The notes beneath the pieces are model-generated. The model had not been told where the DNA came from. It ran no database searches and saw nothing but the letters and a program-made list of their open reading frames with translations. A DNA stretch of 64,000 nucleotides. It comes from Mycobacteriaceae bacterium (GTDB lineage Bacteria > Pseudomonadota > Gammaproteobacteria > Burkholderiales > Burkholderiaceae_D). This document shows, one piece after another, positions 55,442-63,886 of this stretch. Within the stretch, counting starts at the first letter, position 1. Each line of letters starts with the position of its first letter. Location: NCBI GenBank assembly GCA_903970145.1, contig CAJCHO010000131.1, positions 1 to 64,000 on the forward strand, in the 5' to 3' direction. The translations under genes were made by a program, and so were the position numbers.

Positions 55442-57751
55442 TCAGTAGGCGCCCGCCGTCCAGGTACTGCCGCGCGCGGTGCCAGCGAAGTTGGTGCTGT
55501 AGCTCGTCGAGAGCGACGTGCCGAGCGCTGCCGCTGGCGAACCTGAACCGAGGGCCGCTTCTGTCGGACTGTAGGGTGTCGGTGATGCACCGAAGAACTG
55601 GTTGCTGCTCGAGGACACTCCGATGAGCAGGGGATTGGCGAACACGCTCTTGGTATCGGCTCCCGCGAACACGCTCTGCCAGGTCGCAAGGGCCACCGAA
55701 TACACCGTGTCGTAGCCGTAGCTGAACATGGTCGTCGTCGGGCCGAAGTAAGCGTTGTGGTTCAAGGTGATTCCGGTCAGCGGCCCGCTCTGCTGGGCCG
55801 ACCAGATCACCGGCGTATCGCTCATGAAGCCATAGACGACATTATTCTCGATCAGCGAGTTGCTATTGTTGCTGCCGTTGTTCTGCAGATAGATACCGGT
55901 GACGTAACTGTTGGCAACATCACCCTGGTACATCACGATGGTGTTGTTGGTGATCAGGGTGTTCTTCAAACCGTGATTGGCGATCGCGGTGCTGCCTTCG
56001 GCATAGTCGCGAATCCCGATGCGACAGTTGGCGAAGATATTGTTGTAGACCTGGGTGTTGGCGAGGTTGGCGTAGCCATTGCCGCCGTTGCTCGAACCCT
56101 GCTCGTCGGCCAGCATCGCGCACACGCTGTACTTGGCAAGCGTGTTCCAGGGCGATTCGCTGGCGTTGTAGTAGAGGAAATTGGCCGTGTTGGTCGGATG
56201 GTTGTAGAGGAAATTCTGGCGCGCGACATCGTTGGGCTGATTGTCGAAGTACAGGTTCACGCTCCAGTTATCAAACGCCACGTTCTGTTCGAAGACGGTG
56301 CTGCCACTTTGGACCCCTGAGAGGCTGCCGTACGAGAGAATGCCTTCGCCGCCGTTGTCGTGCACGATATTGCCGCGCGCCAAGCCGTTGTAGTTGTATG
56401 ACCAGACCAGATTTCCGGCCCAGCCGCCGCCGTTCTCGGCAAAGCCATTATTGCCGCGCGGCCAGTTCAATAGCACGTTCTGGTAGGCGTGGGTGGTGAT
56501 GACCGAATTGTTGTAGTTGTAGCCCGCGTTGTACTGGAAACTGACGGCCGCCTTGGCGTTGAATTTGATGTTGCAGTTGATCACGGTGATGTCGTGGCCA
56601 TAACCCCAGATGCCGTTGGAGCCCGAGCCGCGCACTGTCAAGCCGTTAAAAACCAGAAACGAGCTGTTCCAGAAATAGACGTGATACTGGCCTCCGTCGC
56701 TGTTGGGTACCACGACATCAGCAGTTGCCGGGGCCACGCTGCCAAAGTCGGCGTAGATCTGGTTGGTACTGGAATTCCAGCCCCACATGCCGGAGCCGGA
56801 AGTCACGCCGGCGATTCCCACCTGAGGCGCGCTGGAGCCGCGCTGGCCCTGGGTCACCTGCTTGAGCGGGACGTCGTTGATGACGACACCCACGGGTGCA
56901 CCGGCCGTACCGTCGGTGGAGGCGGCGTTCGGGTTATAGCTCGCTTTGTAGACGCTACCGGAGACCTGTGTCCAGCCCGTAACGGCCTGGCTGATGTCGA
57001 GAATCACTTCTCCATTTCCGTAGGCGCCAAAGGTGGTCAGTTTCGTCGCCGAGCCGTTGATGCCGTCATGCAGATTGATGCCCTCGCGGTACAGGCCGCC
57101 CTTGATAAGGACAGTGTCGCCGCCCGACTGGGAGACCACGCTGACCGACTTTGCGATCGTCTTGAATGCTGTCGCCACCGTCGTGCCGGCGTTCGAGTCC
57201 GAGCCGTTGGTACCGTCTACATAGTAGGTCTTGCCGCTCGTCGAGGGTGCCACGGTCGGCACGCTCTTGGTCCAGGTTGGCCAGGGATAGGGTCCGCCCA
57301 CATCGGTCATACCGCCTACCACGGGACCGGAGGTCGTGGTCGTGGATTCGGTGAAGTAGACCTGGGTGAGTTCCGGCCACTGCATGCCGACCGTGCAGAT
57401 CGGGTTCTTGCCGGTGCAATTTCCGGTCCAACTGGAGAAGGTCGAACCACTTGCGGCAGTGGCCGTGATCGTGACTGTGGAGTCGACGGCGAAATATCGG
57501 GTACAGACCCCCGGGCCTTGGCAAGCTGTCCGCGAGGGACTGAAGGTCAGGGTGCCGTTGCCCACGATCGTGGCCTGAAAGACATTGTTTACCTGAGCGG
57601 TCGCGGTCAGCTCCGCATGGTCTGCGCCCGACTGACTGTCGCCTGTGCCGCCGCCGCCGCAGGCGGCCAAGAGAGACACGCAGGAGACGGCGGCTATGCT
57701 CAGACGCAGGCGCCGCAGATTCGACAACAAGGCAGAAGTAATCATGGTCAT
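55442..57751 (-). CDS. Right-handed beta-helix lipoprotein
   Basis: Protein of 769 aa. The lipoprotein signal ends in VSCVSLLAACGGGGTGD. An N-terminal beta-rich domain (about 40-130, ATIVGNGTLTFSPSRTACQG ... SGSTFSSWTGNC) resembles InlB B-type repeats. Residues about 170-740 form a beta-helix rich in Asn, Gly and Thr with repeated strands such as NNSVITTHAYQNVLLNW and NNVVYGFMSDTPVIWS. The DUF1565-like motif TYYVDGTNGSDSNAGTTVAT is at the start of the helix. It may be a surface polysaccharide-binding protein or lyase; no catalytic site is recognisable. The start is at 57751 or the Met two codons later. Confidence 0.8.
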   Translation of the reverse strand: MTMITSALLSNLRRLRLSIAAVSCVSLLAACGGGGTGDSQSGADHAELTATAQVNNVFQATIVGNGTLTFSPSRTACQGPGVCTRYFAVDSTVTITATAASGSTFSSWTGNCTGKNPICTVGMQWPELTQVYFTESTTTTSGPVVGGMTDVGGPYPWPTWTKSVPTVAPSTSGKTYYVDGTNGSDSNAGTTVATAFKTIAKSVSVVSQSGGDTVLIKGGLYREGINLHDGINGSATKLTTFGAYGNGEVILDISQAVTGWTQVSGSVYKASYNPNAASTDGTAGAPVGVVINDVPLKQVTQGQRGSSAPQVGIAGVTSGSGMWGWNSSTNQIYADFGSVAPATADVVVPNSDGGQYHVYFWNSSFLVFNGLTVRGSGSNGIWGYGHDITVINCNIKFNAKAAVSFQYNAGYNYNNSVITTHAYQNVLLNWPRGNNGFAENGGGWAGNLVWSYNYNGLARGNIVHDNGGEGILSYGSLSGVQSGSTVFEQNVAFDNWSVNLYFDNQPNDVARQNFLYNHPTNTANFLYYNASESPWNTLAKYSVCAMLADEQGSSNGGNGYANLANTQVYNNIFANCRIGIRDYAEGSTAIANHGLKNTLITNNTIVMYQGDVANSYVTGIYLQNNGSNNSNSLIENNVVYGFMSDTPVIWSAQQSGPLTGITLNHNAYFGPTTTMFSYGYDTVYSVALATWQSVFAGADTKSVFANPLLIGVSSSSNQFFGASPTPYSPTEAALGSGSPAAALGTSLSTSYSTNFAGTARGSTWTAGAY

Positions 57752-58564
57752 CCAGGTAAAAGCGGGATGGCTTGATCGGTCGGCTCTGGCAAGCCGCCGG
57801 GCAAAAGCGATCCCTGCCGGTGCGCAAAAGCGCATCGACGACAAGCGGTCGGATACTGCTGATGCCGGCTGGATAGGAGCCAGCCGGCGGCGCGTGCGTG
57901 AACGAACTCGATCGATCGGTGCAGCTAGACGCCGTTCGGCCGGGCGGGCCCGAATTGCGCTTTGTTGCCAATCATCCGAGGTGACGGTCGGGCCGATCTG
58001 TCGGCGGCGTCCTCGCTAGGATGGGATTCACGCTGCCTGATCCGCTGTCTCGTGGCACCTGGGCTTTCAACTGTGAAAGTACCGTGCCTTCATCACAACA
58101 CGTTGACAGTTTCGGTTGCGTGGCGTTCCGATGTAATCGGCGATCAACCGAAAATCGACTAGGTGAACATACGATTCTGCCTGTAGGACTACGCAAGGAT
58201 TGCGCTAGGTGCTTAGTTTGGGTGTCGGCAGGCAGAGGACTCGATTGTCCGGGAGTTGCGTCCTCGTTTGTGCACGAATTTGGTGCGCGCGCGAGGCGCC
58301 CTTAACCAAGCCGATTCTTGCCCATTGCCGGCGCTGGGTTTGTCACGCCCGCAGATCAGGAGGGCCCCAAAGGTCGCAAAAGGCCGCAAAAGGCTGACGG
58401 CACGGGGCATCCGGCGCGTCTGCCGGGTGCTGATGCCAAATGTGAATTTTTCACAGTTGCTTGCGGGAATTCTTACTAATAATGGCGCCGCGTCGAGCCT
58501 ACAGTGAAGCCATGGGATCGAGATGCACAGAGGACAGGGATCCCGCCACAACGAGGAGAGCGCC
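57752..58564. other. Long intergenic stretch
   Basis: About 800 bp with no supported gene. An open frame at 58021-58305 on the plus strand has no ribosome site or recognisable motif. The left part should hold the beta-helix promoter. The right part has direct repeats of GCAAAAGGC near 58377 and the TGTGA-type palindrome at 58441, and leads into the first miniprotein gene. Confidence 0.5.
58441..58455. promoter_or_regulatory. CRP-like palindrome TGTGA-N5-TCACA
   Basis: TGTGAATTTTTCACA is a perfect 15-bp palindrome, 110 bp above the first miniprotein ATG. CRP sites have TGTGA-N6-TCACA; here the spacer is five. The regulator at 59021-59668 retains the Arg-Glu of the CRP recognition helix, so it is a natural candidate binder. 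Confidence 0.55.
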
Positions 58565-58750
58565 ATGAACGACAAGCCTTCGAAATCCGAAACGGTCCTT
58601 GAATCCATCTTGCGCGGTCTGGTGGTCGCGATGGCAATTGGTCTGGTCGCCTGGGTTGGTTTGGCGGCTCGCGAGCTTGCGGCCCCGGCCAAGTCGAGCG
58701 TTGTCGCTTCGATCAGCCAACTCGCGGCAAGCGCATCTGCGGCGACCTGA
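58565..58750 (+). CDS. Single-helix membrane miniprotein A
   Basis: A 61-residue protein: a charged N-terminus (MNDKPSKSETVLES), one hydrophobic helix (ILRGLVVAMAIGLVAWVGLA) and an Ala/Ser-rich tail. GAGGAGAGC precedes the ATG. It shares the core S-x-L-x-G-L-V-V-A-x-x-I-G-x-x-x-W-x-x-L-A with the next gene. No family is known to me. Confidence 0.75.
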   Translation: MNDKPSKSETVLESILRGLVVAMAIGLVAWVGLAARELAAPAKSSVVASISQLAASASAAT

Positions 58751-58817
58751 AACCCACCCCGAACGCAGCACCTGCGTAACACGGCAACTTGGTTCGACCA
58801 CTCACAGGGAGAGCACC

Positions 58818-58961
58818 ATGGACACGCAACATACCGAAGACGAGCTTGAAATGGACAGCATGCTTCACGGCCTGGTAGTCGCAACCATGATTGGTTGCAC
58901 CTTGTGGCAGGCGCTGGCGCCCCAGGTGATCCCGATGCTCACCGCACTGACGGTCTCCTGA
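58818..58961 (+). CDS. Single-helix membrane miniprotein B
   Basis: A 47-residue protein with an acidic N-terminus (MDTQHTEDELEMDS) and one hydrophobic helix (MLHGLVVATMIGCTLWQALA). GGGAGAGC precedes the ATG. It is a diverged copy of miniprotein A, 67 bp downstream on the same strand, so the pair probably arose by duplication. Function unknown. Confidence 0.75.
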   Translation: MDTQHTEDELEMDSMLHGLVVATMIGCTLWQALAPQVIPMLTALTVS

Positions 58962-59020
58962 ATGCTGCGCGCCCCGCTAGTCCGGTCAGCGGACACGGGA
59001 ATGGTGAATGTCGCACCCGG

Positions 59021-59668
59021 CTACCAGGCCTCCGGTAGCTTGCGCTGGATCACGATACGCTTGGCGTCGACACAGATATAGCCGCCGCGCGCGAGATCCT
59101 TGAGTATTTTGCTGACCATCTCGCGCGATGAACCGACGCGGTCGGCGATATCCTGGTGCGTGTAGCGCTCACGCATCTTGCGGACCCCGCCTTCGATGTC
59201 CGACTCGGTGGTCAAGAGCTCAGCGATGCGGCCGTAAACGTCCATTAAAGCCAGGCTCTTGATCCGGATGGTAGAGCGACGGATCAGGCGGATCAGCTTG
59301 ATCACCAGGTGCGAGGCGAACTCCGGATAGTCACGCATGAATTCGCGCAGGTCTTCTGCGTAGACGACCGAACAGGAAGTCGGCTCGACGGTCATCACGG
59401 ATGCGGCGCGTGTGCCGCCGTCCAGTGACAGCTCCCCGAGATATTCGCCCGGACCGAGAATACTGTAGACCACCTCCCGACCGGCCTGGCTGATCGAATA
59501 GACCTTCACGCGGCCCGCCAGGATGATGAAGATCGAGTCGCCCGGTTCGCCCTCGTTGATGATGACACTGCCAGGGGGATAGCGCCGGACCTGACCTGCC
59601 TCGGCAATGCGCAGCAGCACGTCATCGTCGATGGCGTCAACCGATGCCAAGCCTTTGGTTTTCTCCAT
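59021..59668 (-). CDS. Crp/Fnr-family transcriptional regulator
   Basis: Protein of 215 aa. A cyclic-nucleotide-binding beta-roll spans about 20-115 (YPPGSVIINEGEPGDSIFII ... LGELSLDGGTRAASVMTV), followed by a dimer helix and a winged HTH. The recognition helix SSREMVSKILKDL keeps the Arg-Glu of CRP, which contact the TGTGA half-site. There is no N-terminal cysteine cluster, so it is not an oxygen-sensing FNR. The effector could be cAMP or another nucleotide. It converges on miniprotein B and is divergent from the MarR gene. Confidence 0.92.
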   Translation of the reverse strand: MEKTKGLASVDAIDDDVLLRIAEAGQVRRYPPGSVIINEGEPGDSIFIILAGRVKVYSISQAGREVVYSILGPGEYLGELSLDGGTRAASVMTVEPTSCSVVYAEDLREFMRDYPEFASHLVIKLIRLIRRSTIRIKSLALMDVYGRIAELLTTESDIEGGVRKMRERYTHQDIADRVGSSREMVSKILKDLARGGYICVDAKRIVIQRKLPEAW

Positions 59669-59756
59669 CGACTAAGTATATTCCGGCGCGCCAGAGGGCA
59701 ACAGGGATGCACGCGAGGCGATGCCGGGTGGTCGCTGGTCCTTGTGGTGTCCCAAC

Positions 59757-59789
59757 TACATGGATGCAAATATAATTACCATCCATGTA
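59757..59789 (+). promoter_or_regulatory. Inverted repeat around a -10 box, probable MarR operator
   Basis: Perfect 10-bp inverted repeats TACATGGATG and CATCCATGTA are separated by 13 bp that contain TATAAT (59771-59776). Binding would block that -10 directly. It is 57 bp above the MarR start and also upstream of the divergent Crp-like gene. A clear -35 was not found. Confidence 0.7.
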
Positions 59790-59845
59790 TGATGTGAGCC
59801 GCGCAAATCGGCGCGACTGACTGAGCACATTCTTGAAGGCGGTCA

Positions 59846-60325
59846 ATGGGAAGACAGACCAAGCAGGACTTGCCCCTCCAGGTATTGAAGAAATTCCGGG
59901 TGATTTATGGTTCGGTGCGGCAGCATTTTCGCGACGTGGAAGCGTCCTGTGGCCTGTCGGGCTCCCAGCTTTGGATTCTGCGAGAGATCGATCGCACTCC
60001 CGGTGTCGGCGTTTCCGAACTCGCCACACGTTTGTCGGTACACCAGTCGACTTCGAGCCAGCTCGTCGAGAAGCTGGTGCTGCGCGGCCTGGTCTCCAAG
60101 CAGCGGTCCCGGGAAGATCAGCGCCGCGTGGGCTTGCTTGTTTCGCGCGAAGCACGCGAGCTGATCGCCCGGGCGCCTGGTCCGGCCAAGGGCATCCTGC
60201 CCGAGGCGCTCATGGCAATGTCCGCGAGCGCTTTGGTGGCGCTTGATGGGGGACTGGAGAAAGTGATCGAACAATTGGAAGTTCGAGATGAGAGATACGC
60301 CGACCGACATCTATCCGAGCTCTGA
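59846..60325 (+). CDS. MarR-family transcriptional regulator
   Basis: Protein of 159 aa. The winged HTH runs from about residue 45 to 115: VGVSELATRLSVHQSTSSQL then VEKLVLRGLVSKQRSREDQR, with the wing arginine. Length is normal. The inverted repeat around its promoter suggests autorepression. It overlaps the next frame by 38 bp, so the downstream membrane gene may be its target; the ligand is unknown. Confidence 0.9.
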   Translation: MGRQTKQDLPLQVLKKFRVIYGSVRQHFRDVEASCGLSGSQLWILREIDRTPGVGVSELATRLSVHQSTSSQLVEKLVLRGLVSKQRSREDQRRVGLLVSREARELIARAPGPAKGILPEALMAMSASALVALDGGLEKVIEQLEVRDERYADRHLSEL

Positions 60326-61239
60326 GAGACCGATCAACGTCGGACCCACAGCGTCCTCGCCTACGCTTGCCACCGGGCAGCCAGCGATCCCTATGGTTCC
60401 TTTGGCGAGCTCACACCGCACCGTGGTCTTGAGGCTCGCCCTCATGCTCGTGATCGGCGCTGCCATGCTGCTGGCAGCCAGTACCTGGCGCGTCTATGGA
60501 CACACCTGGGACGAGCCGGAACATCTGGCGGCCGGTATGGAGTTGCTCGATCGCGGCAAGTATGAATATGACATCCAGCATCCGCCGCTCGCTCGCGTTC
60601 TGATTGCATTGGGCCCCTATCTTGCGGGGGCGCGTTCGCTCGGCAAGCCGCCCCCCGATGGAACACCGGAGGGAGTCGCGATCCTCTACGGGGGTGGTCA
60701 CTATGATGAGTATCTGACGCTCGCCAGGCTCGGGGTGCTGCCGTTTCTGGGGCTGCTGTTGTTCGCGACCTGGCTATGGGCGCGGCGCATCGCGCGTTCC
60801 GATGGCGAAGCGCTGTTGGCCGTTTTGCTGTTCGCTGCCGTCCCGCCCGTGCTTTCTGATTGGCTGGCAGCTCGCCACGCTCGTGACGGCCTACCCGGAC
60901 TACCTTCCCTACTTCAACGAGGCCGTCGCCAAGCCCGAGCGCGTTCTGGTCGATTCGGATCTCGCCTGGGGTCAGGACCTGCGCCGGCTCGAGCAGCGCC
61001 TCGCAGAGCTTAGAGTCGCTCAGTTCAGCTTCGCCTACCTCGGAACCGCCGATCTGAATCGTGAAACCTTTCCGAAGCTCACCCGTCTTGCGCCCGGGCA
61101 GATGGCCACCGGCTGGGTCGCCATCACCGCACTGGCACGCGTGCATGGAGGCGCGGGGTATGCATGGCTCGATGCCTACAGCCCGGTAGAGACAGTCGGC
61201 AAGTCGATCGACCTGTATTTCATTCCGGCGCCGCAATAG
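60288..61239 (+). pseudogene. Glycosyltransferase-39-like membrane protein with internal deletion
   Basis: The N-terminal part (to about 60870) has the first helix (VVLRLALMLVIGAAMLLAAS) and the WDEPEHLAAGMELLDRG and HPPLARVLIALGPYL motifs of PMT/ArnT-like glycosyltransferases. The C-terminal soluble part lies in another frame (from about 60865): YPDYLPYFNEAVAKPERVLV then DSDLAWGQDLRRLEQRL, to a stop at 61239. Full relatives have about 500-600 aa with many helices; some 200-300 central residues are missing and the frame changes at the joint. It is probably dead. A later ATG at 60393 is a likelier original start. Confidence 0.75.
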
Positions 61240-61242
61240 CGT

Positions 61243-62580
61243 TTGCCAGTGATCAAGTTCCCCACGCTTGCCGAGAGTCTGAGTAAGCATCACCTGACCA
61301 GTGCTGCGGCCTGGCACGATCGTCTTGTCATCTGGACCGCGGCGGCGGTGGCCGGCTTGTGCGTGGCTGGCTTCACCTTACTCACTGATCAGGCCTTCAG
61401 CCTTTTTGCCAGCCTGCGCGGATGGTCACGCTGGATACCTCTGGGCCTGATGCCGCTAGGGGGCGTCGCGATCGTAGCAATCACGCGGCGCTTCGCAGCC
61501 GGGGCCGCAGGAAGCGGCATTCCCCAGGTGATGACAGCACTCGATTCGAGCCTCAGCGAGGAGCAGCGTTCCACGTTTGTCTCACTCAGATTGTCGATAC
61601 TGAAGGCCCTGCTGGCTGCAGCCGCACTGGCCTGCGGGTTTTCAATTGGTCGCGAGGGTCCATCGGTGCAGATCGCGGCGGGCGTGATGAACGCCTTCCG
61701 GGGTCGGTTTTCAAGCCGCTCGCTGATCCACTCGCGCGACCTGATCCTGGCCGGCGGTGCGGCCGGCATCGCGGCGGCGTTCAACGCGCCTCTGGCGGGA
61801 GTGGTGTTTGCCATTGAGGAGCTGTCGCGCCGTTTCGAGCAACGATGGAGCGGCCTGATCACTACCGCCATCATCATTGCCGGCGTCGTATCGATCTCGA
61901 TTTTCGGCAACTACACCTACTTTGGCCAGATGCAGGTCAGGGAGTTAAGCCTGCACATCATTTCCGCGTCGATCGTCTGCGCGATCCTCGCGGGTCTGCT
62001 TGGAGGCTTGTTCTCCCGCCTGCTCATCCTCTCGTCAATGGGCTTTGGCGGCTTTCCGTCGAGATTCCGGCAAAGACATCCCCTGCTCTTCGCTGGGCTT
62101 TGCGGTCTGGCGGTGGCGATTCTGGGACTGATCAGCGACGGAGCCGCACACGGTAGCGGATACCAGCCAACCCAGGATCTCCTGGCCGCACGAGAATCCG
62201 TGCCAGTGGTATATACCGGCATCAAATTCATCTCCACCTGGATTTCCTACTGGAGTGGCATCCCGGGGGGCATTTTTTCGCCCTGCCTTGCGATCGGTGC
62301 CGGTTTGGGGAACGATGTCGCCTCTCTTCTTACCTCAGGCAATGCGACGCCCCTGATAGCCGTGGGCATGGTGGGTTTTCTCGCCGCAGTGACGCAAGCC
62401 CCCATCACTTCTTTCATCATCGTCATAGAGATGATTGACGGTCACGCGATGGTATTGAGTCTGATGGCCAGTGCCCTCGCAGCATCGGTGATCTCGAGGC
62501 TGCTTTCGCCTTCCCTATACGGTACGCTTTCGAAGCTGCAGCTCGGTGAACTTGAGCTCGTCTCCAAAGAGTCCCACTAG
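61243..62580 (+). CDS. ClC-family chloride channel/antiporter
   Basis: Protein of 445 aa with about ten to twelve helices. The chloride-path motifs are AAGSGIPQVM and SIGREGPSVQIAAGVM (with the gating glutamate), GGIFSPCLAIGAG, and TQAPITSFIIVIEM. The glutamate of the internal proton path is seen in VFAIEELSRRF, so proton-coupled exchange is plausible. No cytoplasmic CBS domains are present. The start is TTG at 61243, or GTG two codons on, four bases after the broken glycosyltransferase gene. Confidence 0.92.
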   Translation: MPVIKFPTLAESLSKHHLTSAAAWHDRLVIWTAAAVAGLCVAGFTLLTDQAFSLFASLRGWSRWIPLGLMPLGGVAIVAITRRFAAGAAGSGIPQVMTALDSSLSEEQRSTFVSLRLSILKALLAAAALACGFSIGREGPSVQIAAGVMNAFRGRFSSRSLIHSRDLILAGGAAGIAAAFNAPLAGVVFAIEELSRRFEQRWSGLITTAIIIAGVVSISIFGNYTYFGQMQVRELSLHIISASIVCAILAGLLGGLFSRLLILSSMGFGGFPSRFRQRHPLLFAGLCGLAVAILGLISDGAAHGSGYQPTQDLLAARESVPVVYTGIKFISTWISYWSGIPGGIFSPCLAIGAGLGNDVASLLTSGNATPLIAVGMVGFLAAVTQAPITSFIIVIEMIDGHAMVLSLMASALAASVISRLLSPSLYGTLSKLQLGELELVSKESH

Positions 62581-62633
62581 CGTCTGCTTCGCCCGTACTT
62601 ACGAATTCGCGGACTGGATAGTCAGTTCACAGT

Positions 62634-63728
62634 CTAGACATTGAACCGGAAGTGCATGACGTCTCCATCCTTGAGCACGTACTCCTTGCCTTCGAGGCGC
62701 ATCTTGCCCTTCTCCTTGGCGCCAGCCTCACCCTTGCCGGCGATGTAATCGTCGTAGGCAATCACCTCGGCGCGAATGAAGCCACGCTCGAAATCGGTGT
62801 GGATGACTCCGGCCGCCTGGGGTGCGGTGGCACCGACCGGAACGGTCCAGGCGCGCACTTCCTTGACGCCCGCCGTGAAGTAGGTCTGCAGACCCAGCAG
62901 CGAGAACGCAGCGCGGATCAGGCGATTGAGACCGGGCTCGGTCATACCCATGTCGGACAGAAAGACTTCCTTGTCCTCGTCGGACAGGTCAACGATTTCG
63001 GACTCGAGGGCAGCGCAGATGGCGACCACCGGCGCGTGGTGCGCGTTGGCGAATTCGGCGAGCTTGTCGAGTAGCGGATTGTCCTTGAAACCATGGTCGG
63101 CGACATTGGCGACATACATGGCCGGCTTGGCGGTGATCAGACACAGTGGCTTGATCAGTTCGCGTTCCTCGTCATCGAGCGCGAGCGAGCGCACTGGCGC
63201 TGCCTGATCGAGGTGGGCGCGCACGCGCTCAAGTGTCGCGACCAACTTGGCCGCCTCCTTGTCGTTGCCCGACTTCACCGACTTGGCGTAGCGCTGGTAA
63301 GTCTTCTCAACCGTGGCCAGGTCCGCCAGTGCCAGTTCAGTCTGGATCACCTCGATGTCGGCGATCGGATCGACCTTGCCGGCCACGTGAATGATGTTGG
63401 GATCTTCGAAGCAGCGCACCACATTGACGATGGCATGGGTCTCGCGTATATGGGCAAGAAACTGGTTGCCAAGCCCTTCGCCCTTGGATGCGCCAGCGAC
63501 CAATCCGGCGATATCCACAAACTCGACCACGGCGGGCATGATGCGTTCCGGAGAAACGATCGCGGCCAGGGCCGCCAGCCGCGGGTCCGGCACCTCGACG
63601 ACACCGACGTTGGGTTCGATCGTGCAAAACGGATAGTTTTCGGCGGCGATGCCGGCCTTGGTAAGCGCGTTGAACAGCGTCGATTTGCCGACATTGGGCA
63701 AGCCGACGATGCCGCATTGCAGAGCCAT
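62634..63728 (-). CDS. ychF: Ribosome-associated GTPase/ATPase YchF
   Basis: Obg-family P-loop protein of 364 aa, normal length. It has [20 protein letters not shown] (G1), the switch region [20 protein letters not shown] (G3) and a C-terminal TGS domain ([17 protein letters not shown] ... [16 protein letters not shown]). YchF binds ribosomes and prefers ATP. The Met at 63728 gives the conserved MALQCGIVG start. About 150 bp upstream contain no gene before the next, partial one. Confidence 0.96.
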   Translation of the reverse strand: MALQCGIVGLPNVGKSTLFNALTKAGIAAENYPFCTIEPNVGVVEVPDPRLAALAAIVSPERIMPAVVEFVDIAGLVAGASKGEGLGNQFLAHIRETHAIVNVVRCFEDPNIIHVAGKVDPIADIEVIQTELALADLATVEKTYQRYAKSVKSGNDKEAAKLVATLERVRAHLDQAAPVRSLALDDEERELIKPLCLITAKPAMYVANVADHGFKDNPLLDKLAEFANAHHAPVVAICAALESEIVDLSDEDKEVFLSDMGMTEPGLNRLIRAAFSLLGLQTYFTAGVKEVRAWTVPVGATAPQAAGVIHTDFERGFIRAEVIAYDDYIAGKGEAGAKEKGKMRLEGKEYVLKDGDVMHFRFNV

Positions 63729-63886
63729 TGTGAATCCTTCTGGAGACGGTCGCGGGATCGGCGGGGATGGGTGACGGCGCCGATTCCGGAATGGGACCTG
63801 GGCGCGAACGCGGCGCTGGGCCGCCGGATCCGGCAAAAGCCGATATTGTATCCGCTCCGGTAGTGCGTCCGGCCTGCCTCGCCGAC

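Noticed and set aside
56489-57775. 428-codon plus-strand frame opposite the beta-helix gene
   Set aside because: Gly/Arg/Val-rich antisense text; the minus-strand frame has a signal peptide, lipobox and repeats.
58021-58305. 94-codon open frame in the intergenic stretch
   Set aside because: No ribosome site, no motif and Cys/Arg-rich text unlike neighbouring proteins; kept only as a note in the intergenic entry.
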